This document shows, one piece after another, positions 1 through 7,281 of a stretch of DNA of 16,474 nt. Source of the DNA: Ignavibacteriales bacterium UBA6490 (GTDB lineage Bacteria; Bacteroidota; Ignavibacteria; Ignavibacteriales; Ignavibacteriaceae); the NCBI GenBank assembly GCA_002435365.1, contig DJMM01000034.1, positions 15,004 through 31,477 on the forward strand, in the 5' to 3' direction. A program made the translations under genes and the position numbers. How positions within the stretch are numbered: position 1 is the stretch's first letter; the number at the start of each line of letters is the position of its first letter. Under the pieces are notes generated by a model that was not told the DNA's origin, searched no databases, and worked only from the letters and a program-made list of their open reading frames with translations.

Positions 1-142
1 ATGAATGCCGGGTTTACAGGCGGGTTTAATATCTAAATACCAGATATAAGTTTCTTCTTCAGAATAAAATAAACCCGGCTCAAAAGCTAAATATCTGAGG
101 GCGAAGAAAATTTTCAAGAAGTGATTTGATTATCCGTTGTGT
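1..142. other. Left-edge intergenic stretch downstream of the GH3 gene
   Basis: No convincing complete gene is visible here. It is the 3' flank of the operon and holds three inverted repeats, described separately, but no hairpin followed by a clean T-run, so the operon's terminator is not identified. On the minus strand one frame is open from about position 117 to the window edge (39 codons, possible TTG start at 117-115, no Shine-Dalgarno). This could be the start of another gene or chance. On the plus strand all frames close within 40 bases of the edge. Confidence 0.5.
7..79. repeat. Palindromic block with 10-bp inverted termini
   Basis: The arms GCCGGGTTTA (7-16) and TAAACCCGGC (70-79) are perfect 10-bp inverted repeats around a 53-nt spacer. 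A degenerate second copy of the left arm, GGCGGGTTTA, lies directly after it at 19-28. Inside the spacer a second perfect stem, ATATCT (29-34) with AGATAT (42-47), has a 7-nt loop. The nested layout suggests a structured RNA element, an interspersed REP/MITE-like repeat, or an atypical bidirectional terminator. No T-run follows on either strand, so a standard intrinsic terminator is not supported. Confidence 0.4.
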
Positions 143-152
143 CTAATCACTT
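119..152. repeat. 8-bp inverted repeat spanning the GH3 stop codon
   Basis: The arms AAGTGATT (119-126) and AATCACTT (145-152) are perfectly complementary with an 18-nt loop, and the TAG stop of the GH3 gene (145-143) lies at one arm. In the mRNA this gives an AU-rich stem followed by a moderately U-rich tract. It could be a weak 3'-end hairpin or chance. Confidence 0.25.
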
Positions 153-2539
153 ATATAAAATTCACCGGTTAACCTGATATCCTCAGACGAACTGCCCATC
201 ATAACATTAAATTTCCCCGGCTCAACAACCAGCTCATTATTGATATTTATCAGTTTCAAATCATCAGGAAACAAAGTGAAAGATATTCTCTGCTTTTCAC
301 CGGATTTAAGAAAAATCCTCTGAAATCCTCTTAGCTGTTTTACATAAGTGGTAACACTGCTGGTTTCGTCATTAATATATAGCTGCACAACCTCATCGCC
401 GGCAACTTTGCCTGTGTTTTCCACAGCTAATGAAACTTCAATGCTGCCGTTTTTTTGCTGCGTGCTCGGAGAAATGCGCAAATCCGAATATTTAAATTCA
501 GTATAACTTAATCCAAAACCGAACGGATACAACACTCCGGTAATGCTAGTCTTATCTCCCTGATCAGAAGCCGGTTTATAAGGAAAGTTTAATGGCAACT
601 GGCCAACAGACTTGGGAAAAGTAACCGGAAGCTTGCCGCCAGGATTATAATCACCAAAAAGCACATCGGCTACAGCTGCACCACCCCATTTACCCGGATA
701 CCATGCTTCAACAATGGCCGGGATGTTTTTATCGATCCAATTGATTGTAAGAGGTCTGCCATTAATTAATATCACAACAGTTGGAGTTCCGGTCCCATAT
801 ACTGCCTTAACCAGTTCAAGCTGATATCCGGTAAGCTCCAGGCTGGTTCTCGAATTAGACTCCCCCACTATCCTTTCATCGTCCCCTATCACCACTATTG
901 CAACTTCCACCTCTTCAGCTAATTGTTTTGCTTTCTGAATTTCAGCTAATTCAGTTTGACCAGGTGGAGCGGGCAAAATTTCACTTTCAGGGAAGTTTGA
1001 ATCAAGAATTTCACATCCCCTGGTATATTTTATCTCAACACTTTTTCCTAATTTTTGTTTAATTCCTTCAAGCACAGATATCACTTCTACTTTTGATGGG
1101 CCATATCTGCTTATGGAAGAGGAAACCGCATCAGCATTAGGACCGGTAACCAGAATTGACTTTATATTCTTCTTCAAAGGAAGAAGTTTATTCTCATTTT
1201 TTAACAGAACTATAGATTTTTGAGAGGCTTCATAGGAAATTTTCTGATGTTCTTCAGAGGCTACAATTCTATCAGCTGATTTTGTATCCTTAATATATGG
1301 ATTATCAAATAATCCCAGCCAGAATTTTACTCTTAAAACATCCGAAACCCTTTCATCCAATATTTCCATTGGAACTTTACCTTCACCTACCAATTCTCTA
1401 AGTGGATAGACATAATCACCGGGATGAGTAAATTCAGTTCTGACATTTAAACCACCCAGGATAGCCAGCCTCACTGCATCTTTAGGATTACTTCCTACTT
1501 TATGTTTAGTGAAAATATATTCCACCGCTTTACTGTCGGAGACCACATAACCTTTAAAGCCCCATTGCTTTCGCAGCTTATTGATTAAGAAATCACTGCT
1601 GCAGGTAATCGGAACCCCGTCGTAATCATTATATGAGCTCATAGTACCCAGGGCATTTCCATCAACGAATGCCGTTTTGAAGGCTGCCAGATACATTAAC
1701 TCCATTTCCCGAGGAGCAACGTGTGGATCAGTTCTGGCATCACCGTCTCTTCCTCCTTTTGGTATGCTGTATACAGCGAAATGTTTAGGAGTGGAAACAA
1801 TATTTTGACCCTGAAGTGCCAGTACCTGTTGTAAACCTAACTGGGAGACCAGGTATGGATCCTCGCTGTAACATTCCACAACCCTGCCCCATCGCGGATC
1901 CCGGGCAAGATCTAAAATTGGTGAATATACGTTTGTATATCCAAGTGCTTTTGCTTCAATTCCCGTCACCCTACCGATTTTGAAAATCAAATCTCTGTCC
2001 CAGGAGCTTCCTAGTCCCTGACCGGATGGAAACGAAGTGGCTCCCTGTTGGCAGATGCCTCTTATTCCCTCGTTTGTAAAGTCGACCGGAATTCCCAGAC
2101 GGGTTTTTTCAATAAAAAATTTCTGAACCTCGTTAATAGCTTCAGCATGTTTGGAGGGTGGCCATGAATACTGAGTTTGTGTCTCTTTCCTGTTCAATCC
2201 GTTAAGATGCTCATCGATATTAGCAATCCCGTCTTTCCATAATTCTTTCATCCAACTATCTGATGGCAGTTCGTCCTTTAACACTCTTCCGAAGCCATAC
2301 AGAGTAGCAGTCTGACATGTTTTTTCTTCCAGCGTCATTTTAGCAAGCAGATCTTGTATCCTTGCATCTATGCTTACTCCCGGATTTTCATAAATATCCA
2401 TTTCTCCGTTTTTATTAAGATCAATCCACCCCTCATGATATATACTACCTTGACTATTTATTCGACTTTGGGGCTGCGTTTCAATAATTGATGAAATAAT
2501 GAAAAGCACAAAAAATAAAAAGAATGCTGTTTTACTCAC
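143..2539 (-). CDS. Glycoside hydrolase family 3 beta-glycosidase, exported
   Basis: This 798-aa enzyme is predicted to release terminal beta-linked glucose or xylose from oligosaccharides. Residues 1-20 form a hydrophobic signal peptide without a lipobox, and there is no sorting domain, so the periplasm is the likely site. A perfect 12-residue EF-hand-like loop lies at 40-51 (D40, N42, N44, G45, D48, E51). The GH3 N-terminal barrel follows with GYTNVYSPILDLARDPRWGR (200-219), KH at 252-253 and the nucleophile motif YVVSDS with D335. The alpha/beta-sandwich domain (about 440-650) carries the likely acid/base E560 in GESNSR. A fibronectin-III-like domain (about 680-790) ends the protein. All key residues expected of GH3 are visible and the length is normal. 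The start is GTG, 8 nt after AAGGA. It is the last gene of the operon, 61 nt after the lipoprotein gene. Exact sugar specificity cannot be told: beta-glucosidase and beta-xylosidase are both possible. Confidence 0.93.
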   Translation of the reverse strand: MSKTAFFLFFVLFIISSIIETQPQSRINSQGSIYHEGWIDLNKNGEMDIYENPGVSIDARIQDLLAKMTLEEKTCQTATLYGFGRVLKDELPSDSWMKELWKDGIANIDEHLNGLNRKETQTQYSWPPSKHAEAINEVQKFFIEKTRLGIPVDFTNEGIRGICQQGATSFPSGQGLGSSWDRDLIFKIGRVTGIEAKALGYTNVYSPILDLARDPRWGRVVECYSEDPYLVSQLGLQQVLALQGQNIVSTPKHFAVYSIPKGGRDGDARTDPHVAPREMELMYLAAFKTAFVDGNALGTMSSYNDYDGVPITCSSDFLINKLRKQWGFKGYVVSDSKAVEYIFTKHKVGSNPKDAVRLAILGGLNVRTEFTHPGDYVYPLRELVGEGKVPMEILDERVSDVLRVKFWLGLFDNPYIKDTKSADRIVASEEHQKISYEASQKSIVLLKNENKLLPLKKNIKSILVTGPNADAVSSSISRYGPSKVEVISVLEGIKQKLGKSVEIKYTRGCEILDSNFPESEILPAPPGQTELAEIQKAKQLAEEVEVAIVVIGDDERIVGESNSRTSLELTGYQLELVKAVYGTGTPTVVILINGRPLTINWIDKNIPAIVEAWYPGKWGGAAVADVLFGDYNPGGKLPVTFPKSVGQLPLNFPYKPASDQGDKTSITGVLYPFGFGLSYTEFKYSDLRISPSTQQKNGSIEVSLAVENTGKVAGDEVVQLYINDETSSVTTYVKQLRGFQRIFLKSGEKQRISFTLFPDDLKLININNELVVEPGKFNVMMGSSSEDIRLTGEFYISD

Positions 2540-2547
2540 TTTTAAAA

Positions 2548-2552
2548 TCCTT
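2548..2552 (-). promoter_or_regulatory. Shine-Dalgarno site for the GH3 gene
   Basis: AAGGA lies 8 nt upstream of a GTG codon at 2539-2537, and the GTG-initiated protein begins directly with a good signal peptide. The site supports the GTG start. Confidence 0.6.
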
Positions 2553-2600
2553 GATAATCTGATTCTGGAATTATTAAATTAATTAATACTACATAAAGAC

Positions 2601-4136
2601 TTACTGAGCGAACATTATATCCTTTTTCTCTGCAATTATAAGGGGATAATCCCCCATTGGTAACTCAAAGATAATGGTGCCGCTTTGATCAGCTTTAAAG
2701 TTACTGATCTGATAAACCTTTCCGTCAAGCAGATCAATCAGAACAGGGTCATTGAATTTTGCTTTTGACAATCTAATATCAATTGTAGCATATTTTATTA
2801 TCTCCTGAGGGTGCCAGGGGAGCCAATAGGATATTAAATAGTTGCTGTCCTTATTCTGAAATTTTGCCACCAGTGGAATAGACGGGAATGCATCATCTTC
2901 TTTCCCGATACCGTAAAATATTCCTGTCGACTTGATGTCAATCGTGGATTGAATATGAATCGGTCTAAACCCTGAATCAATCAGGGCACAAAGATTTTGA
3001 TATGCATAATATCCGGGTTTGGGTTCTGATTCAGGATTTTCCAGGAGACATTTTTCATTTACCCCGATCTCTTTAACCCTAGAACCACCTCTTTCTGGAA
3101 ATCCCAATATGCTATCTATTCCGGATAAAAATGAACGCTTTGGAATTTCTCCCCTGCCGTTCTTATGAAACAATTTGAAATAATTACTTAGGCTGGCTTT
3201 GCAAAAGTACAGATCCGTAAAAGATTGTCTCAGCAACCATTTAGCTTGAATCTGCAAACCCCAGGGACTCACTCCTCTGTAATCTCTTGTACTGCTATGT
3301 GAAGGATAACCACATTCACCCTGCCAAAGCTTTATTTTAGAATTATACTTATTCAAAACCTCCCAAACTTCAAGAGCTTTATAAATTCTTTCCTCCGGGA
3401 TAGCTCCATAATTATGATAAGTTATGATATCAACAATATCCTTGTTGCTCATACTCAGGAATGCATCCGTGAATTCAGGATCAAGGCCGGCCGTTGCCCC
3501 AGCAAGAATTTTTGCTGAGGGATCTATTGATTTGATTACTTTTGCAGTTTCGTTTAACAGCAATCCATATTCCCTTCCGTCCGGTTCTGCTCCCCAATAA
3601 GCAAAATGGTTGGGTTCATTCCATATCTCCCAATATCTGATTTTATCTTTATACCGATGAACCGTTTTTCCCACAAATCTAAGCCAGGCCTGAAAAGCAA
3701 TGGAATCCCTTGTGGGAGGTTCAGGACGACGGCCATATATTTCAAGTAATTTGGGACTTGGACTGAAATATTCTTTTAAATAAATTTTATTTGCTCCACC
3801 CAGGGTAACAAAAGGAGTAATTCCTTTTTCAAGAGCTGTTGTAAATGCAATATCGGTCTGCTGCCAATTATACCGACCTTTGTCAGTTTCTATTGCTGAC
3901 CAGTCTGCAGCCAGACGGGTCCACTTTACACCCATTTCAGCAGCTTTGGTTAATATATTCAAATCTAAAGTTCCAGCCTGAATTCCCCAGGGAGAAGCCT
4001 GAATTTCCTTTGAATTTCTGGTTTTTAATTTACCTATCTCTGTGAGTTCGAATTTTTCGCTCCCAGAACCACAACCGGAAACCAGCCATGATAAAATGAA
4101 TACAAAGGGTACAATTGTTATTGTTCTAAACTTCAT
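2601..4136 (-). CDS. Clan GH-A glycoside hydrolase, outer-membrane lipoprotein
   Basis: This 511-aa protein is a predicted retaining glycosidase with a TIM barrel. The N-terminus is a lipoprotein signal with lipobox L18-V-S-G-C22. G23 after the cysteine gives no obvious inner-membrane retention signal. The barrel starts near residue 46 (ASPWGI). The acid/base is most likely E174 in WEIWNEPNHF at the end of strand 4, and the nucleophile E274 in LWQGECGYPS at strand 7. The spacing of 100 residues and both motifs are typical of clan GH-A. The overall look is nearest GH39 or GH5-type xylosidases and glucanases, but the family is not certain. From about residue 400 a beta-rich accessory domain follows. 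It starts 17 nt after the stop of the esterase gene, so the two are cotranscribed. No good Shine-Dalgarno is visible, so translation may depend on coupling. It is the only lipoprotein in the operon. Confidence 0.85.
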   Translation of the reverse strand: MKFRTITIVPFVFILSWLVSGCGSGSEKFELTEIGKLKTRNSKEIQASPWGIQAGTLDLNILTKAAEMGVKWTRLAADWSAIETDKGRYNWQQTDIAFTTALEKGITPFVTLGGANKIYLKEYFSPSPKLLEIYGRRPEPPTRDSIAFQAWLRFVGKTVHRYKDKIRYWEIWNEPNHFAYWGAEPDGREYGLLLNETAKVIKSIDPSAKILAGATAGLDPEFTDAFLSMSNKDIVDIITYHNYGAIPEERIYKALEVWEVLNKYNSKIKLWQGECGYPSHSSTRDYRGVSPWGLQIQAKWLLRQSFTDLYFCKASLSNYFKLFHKNGRGEIPKRSFLSGIDSILGFPERGGSRVKEIGVNEKCLLENPESEPKPGYYAYQNLCALIDSGFRPIHIQSTIDIKSTGIFYGIGKEDDAFPSIPLVAKFQNKDSNYLISYWLPWHPQEIIKYATIDIRLSKAKFNDPVLIDLLDGKVYQISNFKADQSGTIIFELPMGDYPLIIAEKKDIMFAQ

Positions 4137-4153
4137 CCGCTTTTAATTGACGC

Positions 4154-5380
4154 TTATTTAGCCAAAAGCATTTTAATACTTCTCGTTAATTTGCTGCTAC
4201 TTAACTGAGCTATATATACACCCGAAGAAAGATTCTTTCCATTCACATTCTTGCCCATCCAATCAAATGAAAAGATACCAGCTGGTAAATGATTATCCAC
4301 GATAGTTTCTATTAGTTCTCCGGAAATATTATAAATAGACAGTTTTACAGCCTGAGGTTTATCAATTTTGAAGCTCAAATTGGTTTCAGGATTGAAGGGA
4401 TTAGGATAATTCTGATATAATATTGGAGAATGAGGATACTGCAGACTACCTTCATCAACATTTACTGTGTTGATTTTCAGAACAGTAAACAGCCAATTAG
4501 AGAAATCATAAATTGCGCTATCCTGTTTTGCGACACTATTATCCAAAGTGTGCCCGGTATTTGCAAATAATCTTATACCGGTAGTTACACCAAGACTAAG
4601 GGCATACTGATTTATAATAATACTACCATACTTAAACGGTCCATCAGAAAAGGAAGAGTCAGCCGGAACAACAGTGTCATTTAGACCATGGACACAAAAA
4701 ACAGGGGGATCCCCATTCTCCATATATTGATAATCTACAAGCGCTCCCCAATTACTTATAACCCCCTGGATCAATGACGAATACCCGGGATTACCGCTTG
4801 TTCCTTCAAGTATGCCTCCGATGCCCGGGCTTCCCATATCAACATAAGATGGAATTTCATCTTGATCCAGATAGGCCAGATGAAGTGCAGTTATCGAACC
4901 TGCAGAACTTCCGGTAGCAAATACCTGGGATGTGTCTATTCTGTAAAGATTTGAGTATTTTCGAAAAAATCTAACTGCTGCTTTTGCATCTTGCACAGCC
5001 CTAATCATAGCTTCGTAATCACCTTTATCAGTATTATTTGTTCCAAGCCTGTAATTAAGAGAGGCAACCACGTATCCCCTCCTGGCCAACCTGGAACAAA
5101 CCCGAGTGCCAAAATTAGAGACTTTGTCTCCATCCTTGAATCCCCCACCATGAATGAAAATTACTAATGGACGATTACTAACCGTATCACCGGAAGGTGC
5201 ATAGAAATCAAGAAATAAATCCATAGCAGTACCATTGACTTTAATGGCCCGGCCATACTGGATATCGCTGATCAGATCATAAGATGAGAATATTTCAGTC
5301 TGATATCTGGTCTGAGCATGAGCATAGGTACTTATCCCCACAATTACCAAAATATAGAAAAAAATAATTTTATACTTCAT
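4154..5380 (-). CDS. Alpha/beta-hydrolase esterase with T9SS type A sorting domain
   Basis: This 408-aa protein is a predicted surface carboxylesterase, perhaps removing acetyl or feruloyl groups from a polysaccharide. A signal peptide ends near A20-H-A-Q. The hydrolase domain (about 40-302) shows the oxyanion-hole motif HGGG (77-80), the nucleophile S159 in GSSAG, D235 in HGLND and H277 in NTGH, a complete catalytic triad in the order usual for the BD-FAE / lipase-esterase group. A linker leads to a C-terminal sorting domain (about 323-408) that opens with QNYPNPFNPET and ends KMLLAK, marking it for T9SS export and surface attachment. AAGGA lies 5 nt before the ATG and directly after the stop of the preceding beta-helix gene, a 10-nt gap that suggests coupled translation. 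The acyl substrate is unknown. Lipase activity is less likely given the neighbours. Confidence 0.88.
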   Translation of the reverse strand: MKYKIIFFYILVIVGISTYAHAQTRYQTEIFSSYDLISDIQYGRAIKVNGTAMDLFLDFYAPSGDTVSNRPLVIFIHGGGFKDGDKVSNFGTRVCSRLARRGYVVASLNYRLGTNNTDKGDYEAMIRAVQDAKAAVRFFRKYSNLYRIDTSQVFATGSSAGSITALHLAYLDQDEIPSYVDMGSPGIGGILEGTSGNPGYSSLIQGVISNWGALVDYQYMENGDPPVFCVHGLNDTVVPADSSFSDGPFKYGSIIINQYALSLGVTTGIRLFANTGHTLDNSVAKQDSAIYDFSNWLFTVLKINTVNVDEGSLQYPHSPILYQNYPNPFNPETNLSFKIDKPQAVKLSIYNISGELIETIVDNHLPAGIFSFDWMGKNVNGKNLSSGVYIAQLSSSKLTRSIKMLLAK

Positions 5381-5390
5381 GGAGATCCTT

Positions 5391-7271
5391 TTATTGAACC
5401 AATAACATTTTTATGGATTTTGTCTTTTTTTTAAACTGAAGACGACAGATATAAACACCGGATGCAGCGCGTTCTCCATTTTCAGATATGCCGTTCCAAT
5501 TGAGTTCATGAATACCTCCGGACTGATATTCATTCTTGAGTATTCTTAGTTTTCTCCCCAGAAGGTCGTAAATTTCGGCTTCCACCACTCCGCCGGTTGG
5601 CACTGTATAAGAAATTCTGGTGCTGGGATTAAACGGATTGGGATAATTCTGGTAAAGATCGAACTCCATCCCCAGCTCCTTATTTTCTTCCAGATTACTA
5701 ACCGTTGAGTTGAATTCATGCGCACCTCTATCCACTAAACCGGTGGAATCAGGAACTGTGTATCCCCAGAAATCAACCGCGGAATGCCCGGCCAGTCTTA
5801 GACCTGAATTTATTGCCTGAGAATTGGAAAGAATTTTATACCCATCAACTGTATGAATCCCGATTGCACCAGAGCCGGGATTAACAAAAAAAGGATTACT
5901 GGTTATCTTATTTGGATCCACTGAACTAGTAGGTTCACTCGATGGATGAACTCCGTAATATATATTGGAATTAAATACATTGTTTGTACTTAAGCTTAAA
6001 TTATAACCGGTGGCAGTAGGATTTTTCAGAATATAAAAAATATTATTAAAGTAACTTGTTGAATCCGGATAAGCAGACCAGTTATTATGGTAGACGATCC
6101 GTTTTATTGAATTTGAGGGACCCGAATAAATCACATTATTATGAATAGTGGAATTGGTTGTTTGACCGGAAAGATAAATTATACCTCCGGAAGATGATCC
6201 CCGGCCTCCATCATTCTGACTGATGTTATATCTTACAATGGTGCCGTCATTGAAACGACCTGTTCCTCCCTGACAGGTTATAACCATAAATCCATCATCA
6301 TTATCATGACTATAGTTGAACTGAAAAATGGAGCGCTTGCACCGGTAATCAGCATCGAATCCGCTGGCGTCGTTATCGCCATCATTGTAAACAGTCAGGT
6401 ACGATTCATTGAATTGAACCAGGGCATCATCACAGTTAAACACAAACATTGCATTTCCACTGGTCTTCAACCCGCACTGCTTGAATACATTATGTTCAAT
6501 TAAAGGATTTGCTGCAACCCTGGTGATCAATCCGTTTCCGCCGCTTCGCTCAACCCAGTTACCCCTGAAAATATAATTTGTACTTGGATACCAATTAATA
6601 TTATTTTCCAGTGTTCTGGTAGACCATGAAGATTCGTTAGAAACTCCGGTTCTATCAACATTCAGGATTTTGCAGCCTTCGATTATGAGGCTATCAAAAT
6701 TTGTCTTTGTAGTATATCCTTTTATTTCACAATAAATTCCCCCGGCTTCCTTGAGGGTTATTGCCCCTTTTACATCATGAATAAAGAGATTTTTAAGTTT
6801 AATATTATGTAATGTCCCGAAATCTTGCCCCACAACATGAACTCCCCTGCGAATGATTGTATCTGTATCGGTCACAGTATTTGTAATTTCAAAATCTCTG
6901 ATTGTCACATATTCCTGATTAAACAGATAAATAGCATCAATTACCAAACCGTTTCCATGAATTGCCGGCAAATTCCCGGTTCCATATGAACTGACGGTTA
7001 TCGGATCCTGTAGTGTACCTGAGCCTTTGGGATACAGTTGGCCGATCCAGGATTGCCCGGATTTAAAGAGAATTTTATCTCCCGGCTTGAAAGTAAAAGA
7101 ATTAACCTTATTCAGAGTCTGCCAGGCTGAAGAGCTATCCAAGCCACTATTTAGGTCATTGCCAGAAGAAGCATCGACAAAATAAGTTAGCGATTGAGCC
7201 GATGCTCCAACAATGGATAAGTAGACAATTATTACAATAAATATACTATTCTGCATAGAAAGAGATTTCAT
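5391..7271 (-). CDS. Right-handed parallel beta-helix protein with T9SS sorting domain
   Basis: This 626-aa protein is a predicted surface polysaccharide lyase or glycosidase of the parallel beta-helix fold. I start at ATG 7271. A GTG two codons upstream (7277) is also in frame, but the ATG gives a better signal peptide, cleaved near ASA-Q (24-26). Neither start has a strong Shine-Dalgarno. The mature protein opens with a typical beta-helix cap (FVDASSGNDLNSG, 31-43) and PGDKILFKSG (63-72). Short Asn- and Asp-rich helix rungs follow through about residue 440 (FNYSHDNDDGF, HNNVIYSG, FNNIFY). Acidic clusters at 297-308 and 322-328 could bind calcium, as in family PL9. A sorting domain starting QNYPNPFNPST (541-551) and ending KMLLVQ closes it. 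The beta-helix fold is shared by PL1, PL6, PL9, GH28, GH120 and others, so the enzyme family is not assigned. The gene lies 10 nt behind the DNRLRE protein gene. Confidence 0.82.
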   Translation of the reverse strand: MKSLSMQNSIFIVIIVYLSIVGASAQSLTYFVDASSGNDLNSGLDSSSAWQTLNKVNSFTFKPGDKILFKSGQSWIGQLYPKGSGTLQDPITVSSYGTGNLPAIHGNGLVIDAIYLFNQEYVTIRDFEITNTVTDTDTIIRRGVHVVGQDFGTLHNIKLKNLFIHDVKGAITLKEAGGIYCEIKGYTTKTNFDSLIIEGCKILNVDRTGVSNESSWSTRTLENNINWYPSTNYIFRGNWVERSGGNGLITRVAANPLIEHNVFKQCGLKTSGNAMFVFNCDDALVQFNESYLTVYNDGDNDASGFDADYRCKRSIFQFNYSHDNDDGFMVITCQGGTGRFNDGTIVRYNISQNDGGRGSSSGGIIYLSGQTTNSTIHNNVIYSGPSNSIKRIVYHNNWSAYPDSTSYFNNIFYILKNPTATGYNLSLSTNNVFNSNIYYGVHPSSEPTSSVDPNKITSNPFFVNPGSGAIGIHTVDGYKILSNSQAINSGLRLAGHSAVDFWGYTVPDSTGLVDRGAHEFNSTVSNLEENKELGMEFDLYQNYPNPFNPSTRISYTVPTGGVVEAEIYDLLGRKLRILKNEYQSGGIHELNWNGISENGERAASGVYICRLQFKKKTKSIKMLLVQ

Positions 7272-7281
7272 TTGCACAGCT

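Noticed and set aside
1..36. Short plus-strand peptide beginning at base 1 (ATG to TAA)
   Set aside because: Eleven codons at the cut edge, lying in the palindromic block, with no upstream sequence to judge a start.
3845..4045. Plus-strand 66-codon frame opposite the GH-A lipoprotein gene
   Set aside because: It lies fully within a well-supported gene on the other strand and has no protein-like features.
7272..7277. GTG 7277 as the start of the beta-helix gene
   Set aside because: ATG two codons downstream gives a more typical signal-peptide start. Neither has a clear Shine-Dalgarno, so the longer form is not excluded.
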